64,000 nucleotides of DNA from NCBI RefSeq assembly GCF_009760405.1, contig NZ_WRPP01000003.1, positions 372,001 through 436,000 on the forward strand, read 5' to 3'. Below, one piece after another: positions 1-7,397 of this stretch (position 1 is its first letter; every line of letters starts with the position of its first letter). The notes below the pieces were generated by a model. That model was given only the letters and a program-made list of their open reading frames with translations. It was not told the origin of the DNA and ran no database searches. Source of the DNA: Nocardia terrae (GTDB lineage: Bacteria; Actinomycetota; Actinomycetes; Mycobacteriales; Mycobacteriaceae). The translations under genes and the position numbers were made by a program.

Positions 1-147
1 CGAAATCCGGAGATCAGTGATCGTTCCGTTTCTATCGGTTTCGACGGCAACCGTGCCGCCAGCCGATGCGACTTTACCGCGCACCTGCATGATCGCCTCT
101 TGCAAGCGGGCGTTGCGCGCGGCAATCCGCTCCCGATCGGTACTCAA
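1..147 (-). CDS. YbaB/EbfC-like protein, truncated by window edge
   Basis: A reading frame starts at TTG 147, with AGGGGA about five bases upstream as ribosome binding site, and runs off the left edge. The 49 visible residues are a charged helix (ARLQEAIMQVRGKV) followed by GTVAVETDRNGTITDLRIS. This is the helix-then-strand pattern of YbaB/EbfC nucleoid-associated proteins and matches three other YbaB-like genes in this window, each next to a WXG100-like or EspG gene. It is the last visible gene of the minus-strand T7SS cluster that begins at 3626. Family assignment is by pattern. Its role beside T7SS effectors is unknown; a DNA-binding or accessory function is inference. No ATG is in frame nearby. 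Confidence 0.6.
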   Translation of the reverse strand, partial: MSTDRERIAARNARLQEAIMQVRGKVASAGGTVAVETDRNGTITDLRIS

Positions 148-264
148 CTCATTCCCCTGTTCATACAACGTACTTCGCCGACGGCGATCATGCTTCGATG
201 ACTCGCTGTCGACTTGCCTCGGTGCCGAGCTCTTCGCGGAGCTCTGGATTTTCGGTCGCCTGAG

Positions 265-1176
265 TCAAAGCGTCGCCGGCGTGAAGTCCCCGGCGATGAT
301 CCTGCGGATGCTCGAATCGGCGCCGAGTTCGGCGCGCATCTTGGGATGCCCGAGGTAGAAGCGCAACGCGGAATACAGTCGAGGAGCGCCGATTTCAAAT
401 GACTCGGGACGAAGAGTCCACACTTCGAGCCCGTTCTCGAGCTTTGCCGGGCGCTCCGTGCCGAACGGGCCGAATAAGCCGTGATGCCGGCGGGCCACTC
501 CGGCGGCAGGGTTGTAGGTGATCGCGACAGTCGGCACTGTTACGGGCGATTTCCTGCCTGTTGAGATGGCGGTCGAGGAGGCGTTGATCGCTTCGACTGC
601 CGCCCACGGGAAGAATGTTTCGACCGTGGTTGAGCGATGACGAATGCCCGTCTCCGACAATGTGATGCGTGCGGTCGCGAAACCGCCCCGAAGAAACTCG
701 ACACCGGCGGCCGCCGCGAAAATGGCGAATCCCAACAGCACGATACCGAACACAGGTGACCGCGCCAGCGTCGCGGAATCGACCCACGGGACCTTGTTTT
801 CCAGTCTGAGGACACCCCACCACCCCGCAGAGGCAGCGAAGCTCGCGAGGAAAACGAAGGTCGACCAGATAGGTCGCGCAAACCTGAACGTAATGCTGGC
901 GGGGTCTGCCTTCGTCCGCGTGACGCCGCTGGAACGACCCACCCGACGTCGCCGATAGAAACCGAGCGAACCGCCAATGGCAGACACGCATGTGACGGCA
1001 AACAGCGCGAACAGGCCAGCCTTGAGGTATCTCGCTTGGGTGAGCGCTACGACCGCCTCGACGACCAAATAGCCGCCGGCGCCGAAGAAAAGTACGGTAC
1101 CGGCAGCAATCCGCCAGTCCAGGCGGATCTTCCACTCGTCCGGCACCGCGTTGGCGGGAATGCGTACAACACTCAT
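265..1176 (-). CDS. Four-pass membrane protein with PH-like C-terminal segment
   Basis: The 303-residue protein has four hydrophobic segments in its first half (near residues 23-45, 52-75, 103-125 and 138-160). A soluble second half begins ARITLSETGIRHRS, which resembles bacterial PH-like domains that follow membrane helices. Its ATG shares one base with the TGA of the 604-residue effector-like gene upstream (TGATG), so the two are probably translationally coupled. A membrane partner coupled to a T7SS effector could be an immunity or assembly factor. That is inference from position; the family was not recognised. The 117 bases between its stop and the next start (147) show no clear signal. 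Confidence 0.8.
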   Translation of the reverse strand: MSVVRIPANAVPDEWKIRLDWRIAAGTVLFFGAGGYLVVEAVVALTQARYLKAGLFALFAVTCVSAIGGSLGFYRRRRVGRSSGVTRTKADPASITFRFARPIWSTFVFLASFAASAGWWGVLRLENKVPWVDSATLARSPVFGIVLLGFAIFAAAAGVEFLRGGFATARITLSETGIRHRSTTVETFFPWAAVEAINASSTAISTGRKSPVTVPTVAITYNPAAGVARRHHGLFGPFGTERPAKLENGLEVWTLRPESFEIGAPRLYSALRFYLGHPKMRAELGADSSIRRIIAGDFTPATL

Positions 1177-2990
1177 CAGTCACCCAGCTTCCATGCTTTG
1201 TCGAACAGCCAGCCACCGATCTCGCCACCGGCAATCGCTCCGAGTGCGGCCCCCGCGGGTATTGTGATCGGCTCCGCGCCTGGAACGAGAGCACCGAGGG
1301 TTCCTCCGACGTCCGCGCCGATGTCGCCCGCGCCAATTTGGGCTACCGTCGAGCCGGCGGCTTGCAGGGGACTGGCGTTTCCACTCATGACGTCCAATAC
1401 GCCTGCGGCAACAGTCGCACCAGGGCCGATGAAACTGGATCCTGCCTTGATGTCTCGCAGGCCCTTCTCGGATTCGGACATGATGTCGGTGGTTGGCAGC
1501 TTACTCAACTTGAGGTCGGCGAACTTGTCGGCTGCCGACGCCGCGCCACCGACACCATCCAGGTTGGGATGGGAGAACCACTCGTAGGGACCGGATGCGC
1601 TCCGCCCGTCGGGCAAGGTGATGATCGTAGTACCAGGATCATCACTGTTCACACCGGCAATTTTCAGCACCTTCGTTTGATCGCTGCCGGCGCCGTCCTT
1701 GTACAGGGTTGTGAGCTGACGTGTCTCACCCGACGTCCCTTTGTAGCTGACCGTTGTCGACAGGAGCTTCCCGTTTTTGTCGTACTGGTCGTATTTCACG
1801 GTCGGCTGTGCCGCTGAACCGGGGTTGTCGGGGTCGGTTGTGGTGGTCTGAGTAGCCACCGTCTTGGAACCGTCCTTCATGGTGATGGTCTTCGTGGGTT
1901 GGCCCTTGTCGTCCACCCCGTCGACGGTGCTGACGACGGTCGTCGCATCGATCGCGGCAGCCACCGACTGATTGTCGGCCGCGTTACCCGATTCTTTAGG
2001 AACGGCTAGAGTCGCGATGCCCGCAATATCGGATATCGAGCCTAGGTTGTCGCAGCCCTCGAACGCCGCGGCCCACACGCCCGGCAGACCACTACGATTC
2101 CAGATCGCGGTGAAATCGTCTGCGGCACTGTTGATGACATCCGGTTGTGCGCCGTCGAGCGCCGAGATGTTGACATTGGTTCCCATACTGACCGCGGTCG
2201 CGAGCAAGTCGGGCAGGGCCTTCGGGGCTTCCTTGTCGACACCGTCGCGCAGGGTCGTGAGTTGGTCGTGATGGTTCCCGACCGCCGTCGCGATTCCCTT
2301 CGCCGCCGCCGCGATTCGCTGTGCGCCCTGTTGCAAGGTGTGGAGGGTTTGGACGATGTCGTCCTTCTCAGGCGCGTCGACGCTCGCGAACGAGTCGGCG
2401 ATCTGCCCCAGCTTGGCAGACGAGCCTGTCACCGCGTCGCTCGCCGCGAATGCCTGCCAGCCCTTCGCCGCTGCCGCCAGCAGGTCGGTATCACCATTGG
2501 GGAAGGTCACATTCCGCGCTTTAAGTGCGGATATCAATGTGCCAGACCACTTCGGAGCGCCTCCGCTGAATGTCAGCCCGTCGCCGTTGTCGTTGGTGGG
2601 ATCAGGAGTCTTGGGCACGTCCTTGTCTCCGAACAGCGGATTCGCCGCCAGCGTCGGCTTCGTCGGCGCAGTGCCTTTGTCCGACTTCGGGTTCGCGTTG
2701 TAGTTGGAGGTGTCCCAGTTGTATCCGCACACGTTCAGAATGTCGGCGAATCGCTGGGCGGCATCAGAGACCGCAGCGGCGAGGGTGTACAGATCATCGC
2801 TCGACTGCTTGTACCGTGTGTTCCATGCCAGGGCTTGCGGATGGTTGCCGCCCATGCCTTTTGTCTTCACATTCTCGATACCGCTGACCTCGGGGGCCAA
2901 GGTCTGTTTAACAGCGGTGGCAACGGCGTTCCCGATCTCGGCCAGATCCTTGCCAGCGGTGTAATAGGTACTCGGGTTTACTGTTACCAC
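1176..2990 (-). CDS. Large T7SS effector-like protein (604 aa)
   Basis: Starts at GTG 2990 with GAGGATAG seven bases upstream. The N-terminal 100 residues are mostly helical and look like a WXG/LXG-type targeting region (YYTAGKDLAEIGNAVATAV). A Pro/Asp-rich linker, a helical middle and a beta-rich segment with YD-like pieces (VKYDQYDKNGKLLSTTVSY) follow. The last 90 residues are Gly/Ala-rich and hydrophobic, ending GAALGAIAGGEIGGWLFDKA, a pattern suggesting membrane insertion. It follows two overlapping WXG100 genes and is coupled to a membrane protein gene. I infer a secreted T7SS substrate, possibly a membrane-acting toxin. No catalytic motif was recognised, so the activity is unknown. Confidence 0.75.
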   Translation of the reverse strand: MVTVNPSTYYTAGKDLAEIGNAVATAVKQTLAPEVSGIENVKTKGMGGNHPQALAWNTRYKQSSDDLYTLAAAVSDAAQRFADILNVCGYNWDTSNYNANPKSDKGTAPTKPTLAANPLFGDKDVPKTPDPTNDNGDGLTFSGGAPKWSGTLISALKARNVTFPNGDTDLLAAAAKGWQAFAASDAVTGSSAKLGQIADSFASVDAPEKDDIVQTLHTLQQGAQRIAAAAKGIATAVGNHHDQLTTLRDGVDKEAPKALPDLLATAVSMGTNVNISALDGAQPDVINSAADDFTAIWNRSGLPGVWAAAFEGCDNLGSISDIAGIATLAVPKESGNAADNQSVAAAIDATTVVSTVDGVDDKGQPTKTITMKDGSKTVATQTTTTDPDNPGSAAQPTVKYDQYDKNGKLLSTTVSYKGTSGETRQLTTLYKDGAGSDQTKVLKIAGVNSDDPGTTIITLPDGRSASGPYEWFSHPNLDGVGGAASAADKFADLKLSKLPTTDIMSESEKGLRDIKAGSSFIGPGATVAAGVLDVMSGNASPLQAAGSTVAQIGAGDIGADVGGTLGALVPGAEPITIPAGAALGAIAGGEIGGWLFDKAWKLGD

Positions 2991-3009
2991 GTTCTATCCT
3001 CGGAAGCGC

Positions 3010-3306
3010 TCAGGCTTTGACCATTTTGACATTCGCGGTGCCCGCATCGGTGTACTCCTGATGCGCTTTACGGGCAGCGACGCTCATGTCCTTGACACCG
3101 TCGGCGAATTCCTTTGCCGCAACCGCCCATTTGTTATGGGCAGTTTGGTGCGCATCGGCAGCTTCACTTTCCCAGGAACCGGAGTGCAGGGTCGCGACTT
3201 GTTTGTCCAGATCGGTCAGGTGCGTGGTGAGGTTACTCGCCAGCCCCTCCAACTGGGTGACAATGTAGTCGAGGTGGTCGAGGTTGACGCTGAATTCTCC
3301 ACTCAT
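3010..3306 (-). CDS. WXG100-family T7SS protein, second of pair
   Basis: The 98-residue protein has the two-helix hairpin pattern of ESAT-6/CFP-10-like WXG100 proteins. The turn is at GSWESEAADA, where the usual W-x-G is W-E-S. Length is typical for the family. Its ATG overlaps the stop of the preceding WXG100 gene by four bases (ATGA), as usual for heterodimer partners. It lies 19 bases before the 604-residue effector-like gene. WXG100 heterodimers are exported by ESX systems and often serve as targeting partners; here they probably escort the downstream effector. Family assignment is firm, the partner inferred from gene order. Confidence 0.9.
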   Translation of the reverse strand: MSGEFSVNLDHLDYIVTQLEGLASNLTTHLTDLDKQVATLHSGSWESEAADAHQTAHNKWAVAAKEFADGVKDMSVAARKAHQEYTDAGTANVKMVKA

Positions 3307-3626
3307 GACAGATTCAGATTCGTCAGTTCGGCCGCAGATCGACTATCGGTACCGCGATAAGTGTCGGCAGTGATACCCAGCGCTTGAGCCATGGCAGTGA
3401 GAGCGTCGATGATACGGTGGCCACCGTCACTGCATTCATTCCAGCCGGAAGAGAATCCATCCGCTGCCGTACCAGTCCACCCCTTACCGATGAATTCATC
3501 CACCTCGCCGGCCATCGTATTCAAAGCTTTACGTAGGCTCTCGGCGAGGTCATAGGCGTATTTGCCTACCGCCTGTACATCATCGGGAACTACCGACAGA
3601 GTCGGTCCCCCACCAGTTCCGGTCAT
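3303..3626 (-). CDS. WXG100-family T7SS protein, first of pair
   Basis: A small helical protein with a clear WXG turn (GKGWTGTAADGF). A YRGTD sequence near the C-terminus fits the YxxxD/E signal of mycobacterial T7SS substrates. ATG 3626 is chosen, giving 107 residues. A GTG at 3644 would add six residues (VLASGS) but has no better ribosome site. It is the first gene of a cluster with a second WXG100 gene, the 604-residue effector and a membrane protein. The pair probably forms a helical-bundle heterodimer recognised by an ESX ATPase. The export signal being on this subunit and not the other matches how CFP-10/ESAT-6 pairs are organised. Confidence 0.9.
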   Translation of the reverse strand: MTGTGGGPTLSVVPDDVQAVGKYAYDLAESLRKALNTMAGEVDEFIGKGWTGTAADGFSSGWNECSDGGHRIIDALTAMAQALGITADTYRGTDSRSAAELTNLNLS

Positions 3627-3878
3627 GCTTCCGGACGCTAGCACAAGTCAGGAACCTCGGTCGGGGCCGTGGCAGCAGGTTCGCAGGGATGCGGATTCGC
3701 CGAAGTGACTGCCGATCCGACTGCAGTGCAGACCCTTTGCCAGTGCCGTGACCACGCCCGCATGATGAGATTCGTTCTGCCGCACGGAGAATCATCAGCA
3801 GACGACTGAACATCCCAATCGATCAGCGGCACGAGGCTCCCCCGTGCCGAGCTCGGACGGATGACCGCTCCCGCCAAC

Positions 3879-3898
3879 CTTACAGTTTGCTGTGAACC
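3879..3898. promoter_or_regulatory. Degenerate palindrome upstream of WXG100 cluster
   Basis: The sequence CTTACAGTTTGCTGTGAACC is an imperfect inverted repeat. It is closely related to the perfect palindrome at 6798-6815 and lies in the same position relative to a copy of the same gene end. It may be an operator for the leftward WXG100 cluster, 253 bases away, or simply a fossil of the duplicated block. Confidence 0.35.
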
Positions 3899-3903
3899 GA
3901 GAT

Positions 3904-4080
3904 CTACACTGTCGATATCCAGCCATGTTGCTCGCCGATCCGCAACCAGATGACGACGAGGGTGACGATGTATCCCAGGACGCTGGATACACCGATCCAG
4001 ACCAGGGTTCTGCCGATCGGGTTCTCCTCGTCGATTTCGGGGTTGCCCTTGGACAAAGTCAACAGCGAGATGCGATAGCG
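3904..4080 (-). pseudogene. 3' remnant of the 6856-7281 membrane-protein gene
   Basis: The minus strand encodes a C-terminal fragment including KGNPEIDEENPIG and WLRIGEQHGWI. It is nearly the same as the C-terminus of the intact gene at 6856-7281 (KGNPEIDEENLIG, WLRIGEQHGWI). Nucleotide similarity ends at about 4080, where DNA matching the inside of the DUF4189 gene begins. The amino-terminal two thirds and the start are missing, so this is a decayed copy. Together with the next feature it is one duplicated block that lost about 1.4 kb internally. Confidence 0.8.
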
Positions 4081-4376
4081 GGCAGTCGCAACATCTGGGC
4101 TCGGCGGTGAATTATCCGACCCAGCAGCTCGCGGATCGGGCTGCGGTTGCCGAATGCGGTGCCGATTGCATTGTGGGGATCGAGTTCTCGAACGGTTGCG
4201 GCTCCATGGCCGAGAATCCGAGCAGTGGCTGGCGCGCCTGGGGTTCGGGCGCCAACCGCGCCGAGTCCGAGCAGAACACGTTGTACGCCCGAAGCGCACA
4301 GTCGCCGCTGCCCTCCGGCAGCTCCGGCGGCGCACCGGGACAGGGACGAATCTCGGTCACCAAATGCACTGACTGA
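4081..4376 (+). pseudogene. 3' remnant of a DUF4189-type secreted protein gene
   Basis: From GGCAGTCGCA onward the plus strand matches the 8273-8713 gene from its GSRNVWGSAVNYPT region to the stop (here NYPTQQLADRAAVAECGADC to VTKCTD). The signal peptide and first third are absent. One base is missing just before SAVNYPT, shifting the frame relative to the intact copy. A GTG at 4107 opens a frame with no signal peptide and no evident ribosome site. The four cysteines of the family are kept. It is best read as a pseudogene left by duplication and internal deletion. A residual product cannot be excluded. Confidence 0.75.
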
Positions 4377-4382
4377 AGCTCT

Positions 4383-4414
4383 CGAACGCCACCGGTTCAT
4401 CCCGGTGGCGTTCG
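4383..4414. terminator. Strong hairpin between converging genes
   Basis: A perfect 13-bp stem (CGAACGCCACCGG with its complement) closes a six-base loop, TTCATC. It lies just after the stop of the plus-strand DUF4189 remnant and before the end of the minus-strand gene at 4440, so it can serve both directions. No T-run follows, as is common in GC-rich actinobacteria. Confidence 0.65.
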
Positions 4415-4439
4415 GAGCGACCGGTGTGGCTGTAGCCGA

Positions 4440-5069
4440 CTACGGGACAGCGGCGAGGAACGCCGAGACCACGTCGGCGACCGCTCGCCTTGCCGAATCG
4501 ACGGTGCCCAGGTGCGTTTGATTGTCCACCCAGAACAGGTCCGCGCCTCTGCGAACAATCGCCGAGCCGGATCCGGAATCGCTCTCTTCCTGGTAAGCGA
4601 CGCACGCCTCGTCCGCAATACCCGAGGTGTGTTGAAAGGACCCGCCGATCGCCGAATTGTCGCAGGATTCAGCGAAGGCGTGGGAGGCACGGCCGGAAGG
4701 CGAGTGCCAGCCGACTCGGCTGTAGCGCAGCAGACGTACGTGCAGGGAGCCGTACGCATCAGGATCGGCCTGGCGGTTGTTGGGAGTGCGGTGGTCGCAG
4801 GCCGCGTCCGGGCCGGTGGAATAGATCGTCTGGGTTTGAGGCACGCCGTAGGGGACCAATCGCTCGAACAGGGCTTGGCCTAGCGCTGCGCACAAGTCGG
4901 CCGGGGCCGCGGCCGGCGGGTCGGCGGCGTCGATCGTGTCCAGTAGTTTCGGGAGAAATGCTGAGGCCGCGATCATTACGACGACGATGGCTACAGCTGG
5001 CAGACATCTCAGTCGGCGGCGCGATACAGACGGCACTTCACGGTCGCCGAGATGCTGTGTTGTTCGCAC
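4440..5069 (-). CDS. Exported or membrane-anchored protein with conserved cysteines
   Basis: An N-terminal basic stretch and hydrophobic helix (CLPAVAIVVVMIAASAFL) precede an extracellular domain with cysteines in DLCAAL, AACDHR, ESCDNS and EACVAY. The pattern recalls DUF3558-type actinobacterial exported proteins, but only weakly. ATG 5069 overlaps the upstream gene by 32 bases. GTG 5036, one base after that gene's stop, is an equally good start and would shorten the protein by 11 residues. It is the last gene of the cluster that starts with the frameshifted effector at 6756. An envelope role, perhaps protective, is inference. Confidence 0.75.
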   Translation of the reverse strand: MRTTQHLGDREVPSVSRRRLRCLPAVAIVVVMIAASAFLPKLLDTIDAADPPAAAPADLCAALGQALFERLVPYGVPQTQTIYSTGPDAACDHRTPNNRQADPDAYGSLHVRLLRYSRVGWHSPSGRASHAFAESCDNSAIGGSFQHTSGIADEACVAYQEESDSGSGSAIVRRGADLFWVDNQTHLGTVDSARRAVADVVSAFLAAVP

Positions 5070-5604
5070 GTTCCCAGGCCTTGACCGCTTGTGCGGCTTG
5101 CCATTCTTCTTCGTTGAGGTAGCGCTGGAAGGTCACCAGGACGAAGCCGATTGCTTGGCCCACCACGAACAGACCGCCGAGAGCGAGCAGGCCGCCTGCT
5201 GGTCCGACGCCGCCCGACGCAGCGGTTCCCAAACCCATTCCCGCGCCGCCTGCGCGGGATTTCTTGGCGCGTGAGGTCTTCGGAAACCCGAATGGTTTAT
5301 CTTGCGCACGGTCTTCCGGCGCCCGTTTGAGGGTGCGGTATGCCGAGTAACAACTCCACGCAATCGCCAGGGCGCCGAGAGCGAGAAGAACGCTCCGTAT
5401 CGGCCAGGAGCTCGCGGCGGAGAAGATGACCACGATCGCGAGGGCGACCAGGATGAGGATCAGCGCGAGGCCGACGATGGCGATTGCGGACATGTACGCG
5501 CGCAGACGCCAGTATCGGAAATCGCGGTCGTACCAGGATGTTCCGAAATAGCGGAGGTGCGGGATCGGGGGGCCCGAAACGGGTTGCGGCGTGGGGCGCG
5601 TCAT
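5038..5604 (-). CDS. Small multi-pass membrane protein
   Basis: ATG 5604 is chosen because it overlaps the TGA of the upstream frame (TGATG). The longer open frame reaching 5793 has arginine-rich, unprotein-like sequence upstream. The 188-residue product has a cytosolic start with YFGTSWYDRDFRYWRL, two strong membrane segments (ISAIAIVGLALILILVALAI and a second near residues 71-92), a Gly-rich stretch and a final hydrophobic segment (GGLLALGGLFVVGQAIGFVL). The family was not recognised. Tight coupling to an effector-like gene suggests an immunity or accessory role, which is inference. Confidence 0.75.
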   Translation of the reverse strand: MTRPTPQPVSGPPIPHLRYFGTSWYDRDFRYWRLRAYMSAIAIVGLALILILVALAIVVIFSAASSWPIRSVLLALGALAIAWSCYSAYRTLKRAPEDRAQDKPFGFPKTSRAKKSRAGGAGMGLGTAASGGVGPAGGLLALGGLFVVGQAIGFVLVTFQRYLNEEEWQAAQAVKAWERANNTASRRP

Positions 5605-5867
5605 CAGAAGAGGCTCGTGACGCTGTGCCATACGCTTACCGCTGCGTTTCCGATCGTTTTGCCCGCACCCACGGCATTGTCTCCGATCTGCTTGACCCCG
5701 CTGGAAAACATGTGACCGGTGCCATCTAGGACACCCACCACAACTCCATTGTTGTGGACGTCTTCGGACCAATGTTCGTGGACACCCGCGCACACAATGT
5801 CTCCGACACCCCAGACGACCAGACCCGCAGCAGCTCCCACCGCGGCTACCGGTACTTCAACCGGCAA
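5604..5867 (-). pseudogene. Detached C-terminal frame of the effector-like gene
   Basis: This frame encodes a Gly/Ala/Val-rich hydrophobic stretch (VAAVGAAAGLVVWGVGDIVC) ending VWHSVTSLF. Read upstream without requiring a start, the same frame continues as VAEALGLLAGAGVVVGAAAL. That joins naturally to the 299-residue protein before its frame becomes arginine-rich. The only starts are TTG 5867 or similar weak codons overlapping the other frame by 11 bases. It is therefore probably the real C-terminus of the 5857-6756 gene, separated by a frameshift in 5914-5938. The hydrophobic tail mirrors that of the 604-residue effector at 1176-2990. Confidence 0.6.
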
Positions 5868-6756
5868 CGCGGCCGCGCCGACGACGACACCGGCTCCGGC
5901 GAGCAGGCCGAGAGCCTCGGCTACCGCCGTCGGCCACCACAGCTGTCGTGGGTGACCAACCTTTCTGCGTGTCGTCGACGGATTGGAAGGCGGTGATCAC
6001 ACTGGCGGCGGCGATGTCCACGACCGGGATTTCTTTGAGGAACTTCAGCCCCTTGGGCAGGGCATCGATACTCGGCGCAACCTTCGCGAGGTCGCCGATA
6101 TTGGCGTTGAGGATCTCTATGAACGGCTTCTCCCCCTTGCCGGCTTCAACGTCGGCCAGTTGGCTCTCGACGCTCTTCAGGTCGTTGTAGGCCTCTGAGT
6201 GGTTGATACGGGCGGGGTCGTCCTTGGGAATCTTGAGTCCCTTGTCCGCATAGGCCGCCTTGGCGTCCTTGAGTTCCTTGCGCGCATCGCGGAACTCGTT
6301 GCGGAGGTTCTTGATTTCGCCGGGGAGCTTCGCGGCGAGCTCCTTGTTCTTCGCGTTCGGGATGACGCAGAGGCCTTTGAGATAGTCGGCCATCGTAGTC
6401 GCCTGGTCCCAGTGCGGCTCGTTCCCGTCGTCGCTGGGTGCCAAGCTGGTGGCGATGCCTTCCAGCGTGGCGGCGGCCGCGAGCCGCAGGCCGTCGACGG
6501 TTTGCATTGCCTCGGCGTAGACCTGGTTGTAGTCCTGTTCGGCGGCCAAAGCGTCCTTGGCCGCCTGCGTATCCGGGTCGCCGGTGATCACCAATTGCAT
6601 TGGTGTACCGGTCTTCTGGTCGATCTGCGCGCCCTTGCGCGTGTCCTGGTCGGCGATATTGGACAGGTCGGCCTCAACCTTGGCGAGTTTGTCACCCAGG
6701 TCCTGGATGGTCTGGCCGAATTTGTCGCCGACTCCCTTGATGAAGCCCACACGCAT
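5857..6756 (-). CDS. T7SS effector-like protein, apparently frameshifted near its 3' end
   Basis: The 299-residue frame starts at ATG 6756. It is largely helical and charged, with coiled-coil-like stretches (KLAKVEADLSNIADQD; NLRNEFRDARKELKDAKAAY). Near residue 275 it changes abruptly to Arg/Ser-rich sequence (PARRSRCRRRRGRVAG), which is typical of a wrong frame. The frame at 5604-5867 carries a plausible hydrophobic continuation. One extra base, or an imperfect 13-base tandem duplication at 5926-5938, would account for the break. By layout (effector, membrane protein, exported protein) it resembles the cluster to its left but lacks a recognisable WXG partner. Function unknown. Confidence 0.65.
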   Translation of the reverse strand: MRVGFIKGVGDKFGQTIQDLGDKLAKVEADLSNIADQDTRKGAQIDQKTGTPMQLVITGDPDTQAAKDALAAEQDYNQVYAEAMQTVDGLRLAAAATLEGIATSLAPSDDGNEPHWDQATTMADYLKGLCVIPNAKNKELAAKLPGEIKNLRNEFRDARKELKDAKAAYADKGLKIPKDDPARINHSEAYNDLKSVESQLADVEAGKGEKPFIEILNANIGDLAKVAPSIDALPKGLKFLKEIPVVDIAAASVITAFQSVDDTQKGWSPTTAVVADGGSRGSRPARRSRCRRRRGRVAG

Positions 6757-6797
6757 CGACGCGAGGTTCCAACCTTTGCGAGAACGGTCCGACCGGT

Positions 6798-6815
6798 CTC
6801 ACAGTTTACTGTGAG
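6798..6815. promoter_or_regulatory. Perfect palindrome upstream of the 6756 gene
   Basis: CTCACAGTTTACTGTGAG has two perfect 8-base arms and a two-base centre. It lies 42 bases upstream of ATG 6756, a usual operator position. A degenerate sister copy is at 3879-3898. No T-run follows, so a terminator is less likely than a binding site for a dimeric regulator. Confidence 0.5.
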
Positions 6816-6855
6816 CCGATTCCTGCCCCGATCACTCGGCTGGTCATGACCGTTG

Positions 6856-7281
6856 TCAGCTGGTGAATCCTGTTGTTATCCAGCCATGTTGCTCGCCGAT
6901 CCGCAACCACATTACGACGAGCATGACGGTGTAGCCCAAGACGCTGAATACGCCCACCCAGACCAGGGCTTTGCCTATCAGGTTCTCCTCGTCGATCTCG
7001 GGGTTGCCCTTCACCAAAGTCAACAGCGGAATCTGGTAGCCGCTGTTGTCACCGCCGTCGGGAATGGTGAGAGCGGCGAGCACGATGAAGAGGTCTGCCA
7101 GCTGGAGTTGTGAATGCTGGTCAGGGGTGGAGAGATACGCGGCAAGCAGGAGTGGGGCGCAGACCGCGAAGATCGGTATGCCTAGGGTCCACAGAGAGAG
7201 CACGATCAGCCAGCCAGGGGCGAGAAAACGGACCAGCACGACGCCGAAGACCAGGGGCCACTGCCACGAAACGATTGTCAT
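6856..7281 (-). CDS. Small membrane protein, three predicted helices
   Basis: ATG 7281 is preferred because GGTGGAAG lies about seven bases upstream; the frame itself is open to 7350. The 141-residue product has hydrophobic helices in its N-terminal half (LVFGVVLVRFL; VLSLWTLGIPIFAVCAPLLLAAYL) and a last one (VWVGVFSVLGYTVMLVVMWL). Between them is a polar segment with KGNPEIDEENLIG. A truncated relative lies at 3904-4080. The gene is divergent from the 7398 membrane-protein gene. The family was not recognised. Confidence 0.75.
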   Translation of the reverse strand: MTIVSWQWPLVFGVVLVRFLAPGWLIVLSLWTLGIPIFAVCAPLLLAAYLSTPDQHSQLQLADLFIVLAALTIPDGGDNSGYQIPLLTLVKGNPEIDEENLIGKALVWVGVFSVLGYTVMLVVMWLRIGEQHGWITTGFTS

Positions 7282-7397
7282 CTGCGCTTCCACCCCCGGC
7301 ATGATGAAGACGATCTTAGCTACCCGAGCGGCATCGGGGTCGGGGCGCAACTAGGCTGCTGGGCGATCGTGATGGACGCTCGACCACAGGGGGAATC

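Noticed and set aside
4107..4376. Functional short protein from the DUF4189 remnant
   Set aside because: It lacks a signal peptide and ribosome site and begins after a frameshift relative to the intact gene.
5857..5938. Programmed ribosomal frameshift joining the two effector frames
   Set aside because: No slippery heptamer or downstream pseudoknot was seen. An indel is simpler.
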